From: Halovenus halobia
GTDB lineage: Archaea; Halobacteriota; Halobacteria; Halobacteriales; Haloarculaceae
NCBI RefSeq assembly: GCF_051414135.1
Contig: NZ_JBLKOA010000008.1
Location: 1-64,000 of the forward strand
Direction: 5' to 3'
Length of the DNA: 64,000 bases
Shown here: one piece after another, positions 35,046-43,632 of the stretch
Layout: the number at the start of each line of letters is the position of its first letter
Position numbering within the stretch: position 1 is the stretch's first letter
Translations under genes and position numbers: made by a program
The notes under the pieces: model-generated
Told to the model about the DNA's origin: nothing
The model's database searches: none
What the model saw: the letters and a program-made list of their open reading frames with translations, nothing else

Positions 35046-35642
35046 ATGCGTGTCGAAGCGACTGACGGAAATCAAACGAAAGTCTGGCTCACTGATGACG
35101 AGATCGAAGACCTCAGACGTGCCACAGCAAGCCTTCGTGATGATATAATCATCCAACTCGGAGCGTTTGTCGGTCTACGGGCATTCGAGATTCCCCAGGT
35201 CCGCCCATCCGGCATCAGCACAACGACCAATGATGAGTACCGACTTCACGTCCCTGCTGGTAAGGATACGACAGGCTCTGGTGGCAAGCCTCGTGAGGCA
35301 TACCTTCCAGCCAGCGTCGAACGTGATCTCCAACGTTACCAGAATGCAGAGAACGTCGCGCCGAACGACTCGTTTATTGATCTGACTACTGACGGTGTTC
35401 GTCGGGTCGTAATCCGGACAGCAGAACATGCGGCGGAGATGAGCGGCGAGCAGCAATTTGAACACGTCAGCTCACACGACCTCCGACGGCGGTTCGCACA
35501 ACGCCTCCTCGTCGACGAGGAACTGAATCCGCGGGTCGTGATGGCTGTCGGTGGGTGGGATTCTTTCGCCGCTATCGAACCCTACCTGACCGAACCCACT
35601 GAGGACGTGATCGACGAGGAGTTCAGTTGGATGGGAACATAA
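35046..35642 (+). CDS. Minimal tyrosine recombinase (integrase catalytic domain)
   Basis: A 198-residue protein consisting only of the catalytic domain. Visible active-site residues are R45 in GLRAFEI, H144 and R147 in SHDLRRRF, W171 in GGWDS (the usual His/Trp position) and the nucleophile Y180 in IEPYL. The N-terminal SAM-like core-binding domain is missing. Such short integrases are common on haloarchaeal plasmids and integrated elements. It may be the recombinase that moved part of this island, though it lies about 13 kb from the tRNA-Phe gene. The upstream AT-rich stretch gives a suitable promoter. Confidence 0.75.
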   Translation: MRVEATDGNQTKVWLTDDEIEDLRRATASLRDDIIIQLGAFVGLRAFEIPQVRPSGISTTTNDEYRLHVPAGKDTTGSGGKPREAYLPASVERDLQRYQNAENVAPNDSFIDLTTDGVRRVVIRTAEHAAEMSGEQQFEHVSSHDLRRRFAQRLLVDEELNPRVVMAVGGWDSFAAIEPYLTEPTEDVIDEEFSWMGT

Positions 35643-35794
35643 CCAACGGGGAGGGTTCCCTACGTAAAGACACCACAGAAAATCGCCGACGCGGCGGTTG
35701 GGTCCAGGGGCGATGAGTTCGTCCGAGAGAACTTTGCGATGTATTTTGACCCTTAGCTGATCTGTGCGAGTCTCAGTTCATCACCGTCAGGACC

Positions 35795-36021
35795 CTAATC
35801 AAATTTATCAATTTTAATATCCAAGTCCGTGTCTGAAAACCCCATGACCTCGAAGAAGTCTTCCACGTCCAATTTGATGGAGGTCTCACTTTCCCCCAAC
35901 TCTCCGTTAATCCGGTCTGTAGCCTCTATTCTTATTTCGTAATCATGCTCTTCGTTGTCGACTGTGTAATATCCACCAATGTTGTCATTCCCGTTTTGAT
36001 GTTAGCAATCAATTCGCTCAT
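35795..36021 (-). pseudogene. Small frameshifted gene, about 75 residues
   Basis: Not open in a single frame. From ATG 36,021 the minus strand reads MSELIANIKTG, and after a one-base shift in the AACGGGAAT run it continues NDNIGGYYTVDNEEHDYEIR and on to DIKIDKFD-stop at 35,795. The second part has a regular acidic, beta-strand-like composition and looks coding, which suggests a real small gene that has lost one G (or a sequencing error). No family recognised. Confidence 0.45.
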
Positions 36022-36164
36022 GAGAGAAGATTAACCCCGAATTAGATATTCCTTGTGGTAGACACAACCTCTATATCTTGTACGCGGCAGTAGTATATTT
36101 CCGACAATTCCTCCGTATTATGCAAGATGGAGAGCATGTATTCAACGCATGAGTGCAGTCCAGA

Positions 36165-36650
36165 TCATCCGTGTTTGTCGGTATATTTTTTCAAAGCCAG
36201 TTTGATCGCCCCAGGTCGTTTGGTAACCTTACTCTCGGCAACTCGAATCAGCCCTTGAGGGTTATACCTCTCCTGATAACTGAAAATTCGGTTTACTGCC
36301 GCTTTCGGGACCGACACCGGGTCAAAACCCTCTAACGTATAGATGAGCTGAGAAGGAGCGTTTTTCCAAAAGATCGCACTGGCCCATTGCTCTTCATCTT
36401 CAAATGTGGTTCCCACCCAACCAGCACCAATGTATCTACCGTCCTGATAGAACAGGACAAGGTCGTCAGAACCCATCTTCTCGAAGAAATTTCTGTTTCT
36501 TGTTCCCTCACGAGCACCCCAGAATCGAACTGTGTCCATATTAGCCAGCGGTTCAGGGCGATCCGGATAGTCCCCCAAATTAATTTCTGAGAGAACTGTT
36601 CGCTCAAAATTCCCAGGGTCACATGGTGCCAAAAATATGTTGGAATCCAT
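36165..36650 (-). CDS. EVE/PUA-like domain protein
   Basis: A 161-residue protein starting at ATG 36,650 (MDSNIFLAPC). The order of elements matches EVE/ASCH-like modified-base readers: an N-terminal strand, TVRFWGAREGTRNRNFFEKM, DDLVLFYQDGRYIGAGWVG, then a late helix. EVE-like domains bind methylated or otherwise modified cytosine in DNA and are often linked to restriction. The DUF262-HNH nuclease gene upstream on the same strand (206 nt away) supports a restriction setting. Homology is judged by eye. Confidence 0.55.
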   Translation of the reverse strand: MDSNIFLAPCDPGNFERTVLSEINLGDYPDRPEPLANMDTVRFWGAREGTRNRNFFEKMGSDDLVLFYQDGRYIGAGWVGTTFEDEEQWASAIFWKNAPSQLIYTLEGFDPVSVPKAAVNRIFSYQERYNPQGLIRVAESKVTKRPGAIKLALKKYTDKHG

Positions 36651-36855
36651 ATCTAAGAATAACAATCAACAGAGGTAATGAATTTGTGGATACAGAGGCA
36701 CCAATCAATTTGTATATTTGATGACTATACGCTCTACGCCTAGCCGCTTATGATGCAATCTTGGGATTTTTAGTACTGAATGAGATAGAATACGCGTGTC
36801 GATTCGGCACCGAGGCGTATGGAGTTTAACCGAAACTCCAGGTATCCCAAACAAT

Positions 36856-38652
36856 TCAATCCTTTATAGGACCGAGGACTGACTGGAGCTCATTTCTGAT
36901 AAGGTCAGAGCGCTGTCTAAGGAACCTATCGAAGTTTTCTATTCGATGCGTTTCAGGATCGGTCGGAATCAGGTGGCGGTCGTAGAATGATTTATCCCGA
37001 CTTTCAAGCCATTCCTCGAACGGTGTATCCTGCTTTGCCTCGTTTTCTCGACCGGTTAGAAGTTGGAGGTTGGCGAGGCGGTCTGCCTGCGCGTCGAATG
37101 CCTCAGCAGTATCTCGATCGAATCCCTCATCGAGAAGGTGGCTTTCATCTAATAGCGAACTTGGGAAGATGTGATCCTGATGGTACTGGATACTTCCAAA
37201 GTCTACCTGGTCATATAACAGTGTCAGCGTGAGGAAAGTCCGACTACCGCCTTTTGTGTACTCTAAGACGTTATCAATCATCTCCTCGTTGAAGCCAGTC
37301 ATTTTCCCAAGATCAGCTATCTCCGCCTCAATTGCTGCCATAGGGAACGTCTCGCTTGACTCTTGTTTCAGTACTTCTCTAATTCGGTTCAACACGGAGT
37401 CTGCACTCCCGGAGAACGTCCCATGAAGCAGTGATGTAATGAACCATCGCTTAATGTCCCGCTTGGTCTGGACTCGGTTACTTTCATCCCGGCGTAGTTT
37501 CTCCGCTGTTAAGCCGGTCTGTTTGAAGTAGTACGCAATTGGGATGACAGCATTTCGACTCAACAGTGTCTGTCCACCAATGCCGAAGTAATTAACCAGC
37601 GTAGCAGCTTCTTCAATGGCCCGACGGATCTCGGGCCACTGTGCTTCCATTTTTGCTACATTCTCACGCTTGAATTGGCTCACCCGATAGCGGACCGGCA
37701 AATCAGCCAAAACAAGCGATGACTTCAGAAGGAAGTCCTTCCCGTAGCTGTTGGTCATCGGGAGTTGTGTATTGAGGTGGTCCACGAAAGTTGTGAGTTC
37801 TTCGCGAGCGTCGTATTCTTGCCAGTTGGCTTGGGCAATCGAGAGGAGCAAATCGGATTTACTTAGCTGTGTCCCCCCGTCGTTTGTCCGTATGAATATC
37901 TCCAGGACGCGATCGATGTCCTGTTTCTGCTCCTCGAAGTAGGTGATGTACTTCTGGTCGTGAACTGCCAGCCGGAGGTCACGGAGGTTCTGTCCGAACG
38001 CTCCCTCGTCTTCGATATCCAGTTCTGCTGTCTTTCTCTCGATATAATCCCGGAGATCGATGGTATCTGGGTAGTTAAGAATCGCACCGGCACGGAACCA
38101 CCAATCACCATCTTGCCGAACCAGCGCGTCGTCATATTTCTCGGCCGAAAGAAATTCGAACTCATATCTGGTGTTGCGATCTCCACCTTCTTCCGCCTTC
38201 GCTCGTGGGTCTGAACTGAGATTAAGGTACAGCCGTGACTTCGTCCAAGAACTTCGATTTCGGTACCACTTGTATGACTCCTTGTAAGTATAAGTTCCCT
38301 TGAGCCCGATGTAAAACGAAGAAAGTCGCTGCTGTCCGTCTAATATAAGTTTTAGGTCTCCTGCACCGTCTGGCTTTACTTTTGAGTTGCGTGTCTGTGC
38401 GTCTGTCTCGATCCACTTTGTAGAGGTTATATAGTTCTTAATAAAGCCGTACATCGTATACTCGTCCCAATTCTCTTCGTGGATATCCCAGTAGAGGAAG
38501 GTGCCAATCGGATATCCCTGAAGGACGGAGTCAAATAGATCGGTAATCTGGTCACGCTCCCAGACGATTTCGCGCTGAATGGCTGGAAGAAGGTAATCCC
38601 CATTCTCTATCTGCCGCACCGCATCGCGGATTGTCACCCGCTGGTCGTACAT
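36856..38652 (-). CDS. DUF262-HNH (GmrSD-like) type IV restriction protein
   Basis: A 598-residue single-chain protein. The N-terminal DUF262 ParB-like NTPase region has PAIQREIVWE (about 23-32) and ILDGQQRLSSF (about 104-114), the D-G-Q-Q-R motif needed for NTP-dependent action. The C-terminal DUF1524 HNH nuclease has QYHQDHIFPSS (about 490-500) and RLANLQLLTGRENEAKQD. This is the GmrS-GmrD fusion layout of enzymes that cut glucosylated hydroxymethylcytosine DNA; specificity for other modified bases is equally possible. Intact, and with its own start context. Confidence 0.82.
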   Translation of the reverse strand: MYDQRVTIRDAVRQIENGDYLLPAIQREIVWERDQITDLFDSVLQGYPIGTFLYWDIHEENWDEYTMYGFIKNYITSTKWIETDAQTRNSKVKPDGAGDLKLILDGQQRLSSFYIGLKGTYTYKESYKWYRNRSSWTKSRLYLNLSSDPRAKAEEGGDRNTRYEFEFLSAEKYDDALVRQDGDWWFRAGAILNYPDTIDLRDYIERKTAELDIEDEGAFGQNLRDLRLAVHDQKYITYFEEQKQDIDRVLEIFIRTNDGGTQLSKSDLLLSIAQANWQEYDAREELTTFVDHLNTQLPMTNSYGKDFLLKSSLVLADLPVRYRVSQFKRENVAKMEAQWPEIRRAIEEAATLVNYFGIGGQTLLSRNAVIPIAYYFKQTGLTAEKLRRDESNRVQTKRDIKRWFITSLLHGTFSGSADSVLNRIREVLKQESSETFPMAAIEAEIADLGKMTGFNEEMIDNVLEYTKGGSRTFLTLTLLYDQVDFGSIQYHQDHIFPSSLLDESHLLDEGFDRDTAEAFDAQADRLANLQLLTGRENEAKQDTPFEEWLESRDKSFYDRHLIPTDPETHRIENFDRFLRQRSDLIRNELQSVLGPIKD

Positions 38653-39105
38653 AAGCAGTACTGGTGTTGTGGATACGCTTAGTCGTTAGGGCGTACACAA
38701 CTAATCACCAATGTGGAGGTCACTCTTTTATTTACAGAGAGTCGCGTACCAATACGCAGACAGACGCCAATATTTCCTTCAGGCGGAAAAGAGTCGTATT
38801 CATTTTTGTCCTCTCGGATTCTTGCATTAGGCCTGTCCGCTTCGGGGAACGTCGGTTAGTTCGTAGGGCCACTGAACAGTTGGTATCTTAGACTAATCGT
38901 GACACAAGCGGAACTATAGTAGAATCTGGAAGTCTTTGTAGCACCTATTGGTAGAGCAGAGTGCTGTCTCTCGATTTCTGAGATTGCGCTGTAGAGTGTG
39001 TGCAAACACTTCTGGAGATTATTATAGTGTGTTAAATCCGACCTTTATATTCCGGCTACACCATGGCCAGTTACGGAGAAGTGTAACAAGGCATTATATT
39101 CTACT
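38653..39105. other. Intergenic region between the GmrSD-like and McrB-like genes
   Basis: About 450 nt with no supported gene. A plus-strand frame at 38,948-39,139 is open (RFLRLRCRVCANTSGDYYSV) but has no start or motif and runs into the 3' end of the next gene; it may be a degraded transposase or nothing. Confidence 0.3.
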
Positions 39106-40497
39106 TCAGCGATCATCAGCAACGTATATGAGTGTCTGAACATCGATCATTGATGCCTCCCCAGCCTTCGTTTCAACCATCTCAAGCAAATCCCGACAGG
39201 CCAGTGCGACTTCACGATACTGTTGTGCATTAAATCCAGTATCCAGTCTGTCTGAATTGGAATATTCTGAAAAGAACCGGTCCATTCGTTCGTACTGAAA
39301 TGCAATATATTGCTGTGGGTACGCGTACATAAGCAATGCTGTTGCTGCTCTGAGTAGCGACCCTGGTGACCGGTCGTTTTCATCTTGGACAGTTAAGTGA
39401 TGTACAAACTCGTAGAACTCATTGAGACGATCGACAATTGGCAGTTCATCGTCGAACAGGTCACTCAATACTGCCGCAGCCTCGACGGGATTTTGATGAC
39501 AGTAATCAACAATATCGTTCCACGCCAACCGGTGAAATTGACCGCCCATCATTTGCGCTGGGACGTTCGACACTGCATCGAAGTCTTCTGTTGGCTCCTC
39601 AATCGCCTCGAATAGGGCGAGAACATCCTCAGCAGTCAACGCAGTCAACTCGAACTCTGACCAGACCACAGTCTCGAAATAATCTTGAAATTGCCATTTC
39701 CAAGATTCAATATGCGTACCGCCCCAATGACTTTCTTCGAGGTTATCATATGCACCCGAGTCACGCGCTTCGACGTGATCCTCAATGAGCGCCTCGACAC
39801 CACTCCACTGAATCGGATCAGCAGTATCCTTGTGGATACTGTGGCCGATTAGTGGGCGGAAAAGTGGTGCATATTCCCCTGTGAGCTGTGCGTTGATTAT
39901 CTCCCGTTCTAACGAGTCAATAAGTCTAAAGAACTCATCAATCTCCGCGTATATTGGGAGTTCATACTCAGTCCCGGCAGAGGCGTGTCCAGCGTGAGTC
40001 TCGTACGTCTCTTTAAAATCACGAATATGTTCAGAAATCACGTCCGGGTCATATGCCACATCGTATCCCAATCCTTCGAGCACTTCCTTGGCTTCTGTTG
40101 AAGGAATGGGGTCGTGTCCGTCCTGTAGGCGGGCAAATAGTTCATAAAGTCCCCAGCCAGTGGAATTCCCACCGAGGTATTGAACCCACTCTGGCTGAAA
40201 TTCGTCAGCGTCGTCCATCTCGGAAAGTAGTGTGTGTAATTGCTCTACCGCTTGGTCGGAACTTAATAACGAGTGTGCGTTTGGAGCCCAGTAATCAGCT
40301 AGTGTTTCGTCTTTCCACAGTTCACGGAATGTTTCTTTTGATGGGTGTTCGAGAAACGAATCGAACCGTGCGTTACATAATCTGGTTCGGTTAGTCTCAG
40401 AAAAATTGATACCGGGTCCAGTCGGACCGTCTCTGACCAATTTCCGCCATGAATGCAGCGCAGGAATGAGTGATTGGCCAAGAGTGGACTTTGCCAT
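39106..40497 (-). CDS. Possible McrB N-terminal-domain homologue without AAA+ module
   Basis: A 463-residue protein starting at ATG 40,497. Its C-terminal third (YEFVHHLTVQ, LMYAYPQQYIAFQYERMDRFF, YREVALACRDLLEMVE) looks like the region that precedes the AAA+ domain in haloarchaeal McrB-type restriction proteins, where it contributes to target recognition. The protein stops there; the 450 nt downstream encode no Walker motif and no McrC. It may be a stand-alone recognition subunit or a truncated gene. The gene lies upstream of the DUF262-HNH gene on the same strand, so a joint defence role is plausible. Homology is tentative. Confidence 0.4.
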   Translation of the reverse strand: MAKSTLGQSLIPALHSWRKLVRDGPTGPGINFSETNRTRLCNARFDSFLEHPSKETFRELWKDETLADYWAPNAHSLLSSDQAVEQLHTLLSEMDDADEFQPEWVQYLGGNSTGWGLYELFARLQDGHDPIPSTEAKEVLEGLGYDVAYDPDVISEHIRDFKETYETHAGHASAGTEYELPIYAEIDEFFRLIDSLEREIINAQLTGEYAPLFRPLIGHSIHKDTADPIQWSGVEALIEDHVEARDSGAYDNLEESHWGGTHIESWKWQFQDYFETVVWSEFELTALTAEDVLALFEAIEEPTEDFDAVSNVPAQMMGGQFHRLAWNDIVDYCHQNPVEAAAVLSDLFDDELPIVDRLNEFYEFVHHLTVQDENDRSPGSLLRAATALLMYAYPQQYIAFQYERMDRFFSEYSNSDRLDTGFNAQQYREVALACRDLLEMVETKAGEASMIDVQTLIYVADDR

Positions 40498-40732
40498 ATC
40501 CACGAATATCAACGCTCATACGTAAAATCCCCTATCATTTGGCTATTTGATAACTGAGCGGGACTTATGCTTGACTTGAGCAGATTATGTCGAACAGGTT
40601 ATATTCCAGGGACTGTCACGACCTGAGTGGTTTGAGGCTGGTTCGGGCAGTTAATTTCAGCCCAATACGTCGATTATCTGTATCGAAAATACAGTGGGCC
40701 TGTAGCAATTTAACATTCAATTCTGCCGCCAT

Positions 40733-41413
40733 GTGATATTCAACCAGAATACTCTTGAACCGATATGTCATATATTTATTGTGCGCACACAGATTACCTT
40801 CGTTCTAGACTCGTCGGGTTCAATGTCGAAGATCGAAGACGATACCAAAGGGGGGTTTAATGTCTTCATTCAGGAACAACAGGAAGAAGAAGGAACGGCA
40901 ACCGTGTCATTATACGAGTTCAACAGCACCACAGATCTCGTTTATCAAAACAGGCAGATAGCTGACGCGTCGAAATTGACCCACGAGAATTACCAACCTG
41001 GGGGGAATACCGCACTCTACGATGCGCTGACCCGTGCGATCGACGAAACCGCAGACGGTATCGAAGGAAAAAAAGAAGCGAATCGGCCCGACAACGTCAT
41101 TGTCGTTGTATTGACTGACGGGAAAGAAAATGCATCTGAAACGCCACAGGATGTCGTCCGTACCCGTGTCGAACAGCGTCGTGAGGAAGACGGATGGGAG
41201 TTCCTGTTCATCGGCGCGAATCAAGACGCGGCACTCACGGCTGAAAAGATGGGGATGGATCGAGACAAATCGCTAGACATGAGCCACAGTGGGGAAGGTG
41301 CTGAGGAGGCGTATCGGTCCACTTCCGAAAGTATCAGTCGGGCACGTCAACAAGGCTCAACTGGTGGATACACCGACGAGGACAGACAGCGACAAGAAGA
41401 GGCAGAGAAATAG
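40733..41413 (+). CDS. VWA-domain protein
   Basis: A 226-residue protein with a von Willebrand A fold. The MIDAS motif D26-x-S28-x-S30 is in FVLDSSGSM, a Thr follows in the NTALYDALTRA segment, and the last MIDAS Asp is in VVVLTDGKEN. The C-terminal 50 residues are Ser/Arg/Glu-rich and probably disordered. Such small cytosolic VWA proteins often partner MoxR AAA+ ATPases or act in tellurium-resistance or phage-linked modules, but no partner is adjacent. The start could also be GTG 40,781. Confidence 0.7.
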   Translation: MIFNQNTLEPICHIFIVRTQITFVLDSSGSMSKIEDDTKGGFNVFIQEQQEEEGTATVSLYEFNSTTDLVYQNRQIADASKLTHENYQPGGNTALYDALTRAIDETADGIEGKKEANRPDNVIVVVLTDGKENASETPQDVVRTRVEQRREEDGWEFLFIGANQDAALTAEKMGMDRDKSLDMSHSGEGAEEAYRSTSESISRARQQGSTGGYTDEDRQRQEEAEK

Positions 41414-41598
41414 TAGACGCAACGCCACCCCTGTAATTATTGCTAACACCACAAATTGATTTAGGCAAATAACTGGTTACGTGTTCACAGCATAAGGTTA
41501 GCCCAGACCGACCTCTATAGATCTTAGCTGAGAGTCCTCTACGAGTAACTCTTGTCTAATATCACCACTCGCTTATGTGTGGCAGGAGAGCATCATTT

Positions 41599-42087
41599 AT
41601 GCCTACTCTCCGACAGTACGTGCCAACATCGTCACAAACAGGCTACTATATTCAGGCAAACGTCGGTGCTGGTGCTCCAATCACACTGCAGGTATCTGAG
41701 TTGGCTGAAAAAATCTTCACCGATACTGGATACGACGACGGGGATACCGTACCTACGAAATTCGTCTGGGCAATGTACGATGTTGGTTTGATTTCGACAG
41801 GTGACGGAGACACCTCAACCATCAAGAGTGCGAACGTCTACTCCGCATTCACGGGCCACAGTGTCTCGGCAAAGTTGAGCGATCAAACACGCGCCGAATT
41901 AATACAGTATCTCAAAGACTATCGGGGCACACAGCAAAGACGAGTCGGTCGCCTTCATCGTGAACTTGCAGATTCTGAGAAGACCGGAACATCCGGTTCA
42001 ACAGTGAGCACGTCTGACTTGGGTTACGGATTAGCGGATAGTATTCGCCGCATCTGGCGACATATCGTGGACCGTGTCCGTCGTTGA
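41599..42087 (+). CDS. Orphan protein, 162 residues
   Basis: The ATG at 41,599 is preferred because a CTTATG box-A-like element lies about 28 nt upstream. Residues 1-100 form a folded-looking alpha/beta segment (GYYIQANVGAGAPITLQV, LAEKIFTDTGYDDGDTVPT), followed by a basic tail ending IRRIWRHIVDRVRR. The basic tail suggests nucleic-acid or membrane contact. No family recognised. Confidence 0.5.
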   Translation: MPTLRQYVPTSSQTGYYIQANVGAGAPITLQVSELAEKIFTDTGYDDGDTVPTKFVWAMYDVGLISTGDGDTSTIKSANVYSAFTGHSVSAKLSDQTRAELIQYLKDYRGTQQRRVGRLHRELADSEKTGTSGSTVSTSDLGYGLADSIRRIWRHIVDRVRR

Positions 42088-42117
42088 GAGGTCGAATACG
42101 CTGAGAGCGTGCAGAGC

Positions 42118-42354
42118 TTATAGCCGCTGTAACAACTCTTCTACCTCGGTGTCTTCGGTAGTTACTGACTCTGTTCCCTCTTCTGTTTCAGTGCCCGGTA
42201 CTTCGATATCTTTGTTCACTGCTGGTGTCTGTCCGTCTGCATCGTGAAGCGTTCGTTCGGCATCTCCGACCGTCCCGGGCATCGACTCTCCAATGATGTG
42301 TCCACCGCCGCTTCGATACCGTCGACCGTTTGCGTCTGTGTTGTCGTGAGTCAT
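42118..42354 (-). CDS. Small acidic protein, third cistron of a mini-operon
   Basis: A 78-residue hydrophilic protein (MTHDNTDANGRRYR start), rich in Gly, Thr and Glu and likely unstructured. It starts 19 nt after the previous cistron. No function assigned. Confidence 0.45.
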   Translation of the reverse strand: MTHDNTDANGRRYRSGGGHIIGESMPGTVGDAERTLHDADGQTPAVNKDIEVPGTETEEGTESVTTEDTEVEELLQRL

Positions 42355-42373
42355 GATAGTACCGTGTTGTCGG

Positions 42374-42676
42374 TTACCCTCGCCGCCAGAACTCGTTCGC
42401 CCACGAGCCTTCGAACAGTTTGAGTTGGATCTCTTCGCGCTCATCGTAGGTGTCGTCTACGCCGCCGAAGTAGTACCCAACACCCTCCTCAAGAGTGATA
42501 TCTGCCGTCCAAACCGTACAGATGACACCGTCTCGGGTCGTATCGTCACCGAGTTTCACACGCTGTCGGGGCTGATGCGAGGCGACATCTTCGGTCCAGT
42601 TGACGAAGCCCTTCGTCTTCACCCAACCACGCGTACCGTCGAGGTCGCCGAGATCAACTACTGGTGGTCCGCTCAT
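42374..42676 (-). CDS. Small beta-rich protein, second cistron
   Basis: A 100-residue protein with strands such as RGWVKTKGFVNWTED, RQRVKLGDDTT and ICTVWTADITLEEGVGYYFG. The pattern is compatible with an OB-fold or another small beta barrel, without a confident family. Its ATG shares one base with the stop of the zinc-ribbon gene (TGATG), so translation is coupled. Confidence 0.5.
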   Translation of the reverse strand: MSGPPVVDLGDLDGTRGWVKTKGFVNWTEDVASHQPRQRVKLGDDTTRDGVICTVWTADITLEEGVGYYFGGVDDTYDEREEIQLKLFEGSWANEFWRRG

Positions 42677-43071
42677 CACTGCTCACCTCCCCGAACCAAC
42701 GTTACACCAACTGTCGTCTGCTGGCTTGGAAGCGGTTCTCCACACCACTGGCAACTCCCGTCTGCTCGGAGAGGATCATACAGACCGTTACAACTTGGAC
42801 ATGTTGACAGACCGTTGGTTTCGACGCGGCCGTCGTTGTTCAGCACCGTCCTGAGAACCCCCGAGCGCTCAACGAGGAGCGCATCGTACGGGGCATACAG
42901 ACGGGTGCTGTCGGCCTCGCACTCCGGAGTGTGGATCGGAACAGCCTGCTTCCACGCCTCTTCGAGCGAGAGTTCGGCAGGCGTCCGAGTCCGCCACTGA
43001 TCGGGTGCGTGCGGTCGGTTAATTTGTGGAACGTACGACTGGTCGTGCGTGTAGTGGTTTGCATCGAACAT
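42676..43071 (-). CDS. Small zinc-ribbon protein, first cistron
   Basis: A 131-residue protein starting at ATG 43,071 (MFDANHYTHDQS). A zinc ribbon lies at the C-terminal end: CPSC followed 16 residues later by CQWC. The middle (YAPYDALLVERSGVLRTV) is beta-like. It leads a three-gene set with the two following small proteins; such sets are frequent on haloarchaeal plasmids and proviruses. Function unknown. Confidence 0.55.
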   Translation of the reverse strand: MFDANHYTHDQSYVPQINRPHAPDQWRTRTPAELSLEEAWKQAVPIHTPECEADSTRLYAPYDALLVERSGVLRTVLNNDGRVETNGLSTCPSCNGLYDPLRADGSCQWCGEPLPSQQTTVGVTLVRGGEQ

Positions 43072-43632
43072 AGGTGCTGAAATGCTCTGGACGGCGACGG
43101 TGAGACTCAGCCAGGCATCGCGGACGTATCGACAGTGTCGCCACTGGGCGTGGGACACGAAGTCAGTCAGAAGAGCCACTGACGAAGTGGACTGAATGCT
43201 GAGTCAGTGGGAACTCTTCGAGAAGGAAGGCGGTGCTGAGTACTCGTTAAACGCTGTTAGAGGGTAGCGCGCGAATCGTGCACGCGTGGTGAAAAGTACG
43301 GATTCTCCACAACGTGATTTTTCCAAACGAACCTCGAAAGGGGTTCGCCCACGGGCTACATTAACAGGTTTAATAGCTCTCTCTGAAGTTCTTCTACAGT
43401 TCAAAGCCACAAGGCTTTGTGGTAGAGTTCAGAATGAGCTTGGATGGATAGAACGTTCAAAGCCACAAGGCTTTGGAGAAGGGTCGCTGACCGGCCACGA
43501 TAGCCATTGGCCACCAGATCCCCTTCGGGGAACTGCTGACCGAACCGCCTCAATACGCATATTGTCGCAAGAACTACTTAAAGGAAGTTCAGCACCCCCC
43601 CGAGACGGCAGGGTCAGATTGAGGGAGCAGCC
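43072..43632. other. Non-coding region with hairpins and short repeats
   Basis: About 560 nt without a gene. It contains an imperfect inverted repeat at about 43,172-43,218 (CCACTGAC/GTCAGTGG), two 21-bp copies of a CAAAGCC-ACAA-GGCTTTG hairpin, a TCCCC-TTC-GGGGA hairpin near 43,521, and a CTTAAAG element framed by GAACT/AGTTC at about 43,571-43,590. It looks like the remains of a small mobile element or a regulatory region. Confidence 0.4.
43399..43475. repeat. Two direct copies of a 21-bp hairpin repeat
   Basis: Identical copies at 43,399-43,419 and 43,455-43,475, with starts 56 nt apart. Each forms a 7-bp stem CAAAGCC/GGCTTTG with an ACAA loop, preceded by GTT. The 35-nt spacer has no further copy. 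The repeat does not resemble known haloarchaeal CRISPR repeats. Confidence 0.75.

Noticed and set aside
38948..39139. Plus-strand ORF suggesting a transposase fragment
   Set aside because: No DDE or HUH motif, no inverted repeats, and it overlaps the 3' end of a better gene.
43399..43475. Two-copy repeat with a 35-nt spacer read as a mini CRISPR array
   Set aside because: Only two copies, a 21-bp palindromic unit unlike haloarchaeal CRISPR repeats, and no cas gene in the window.
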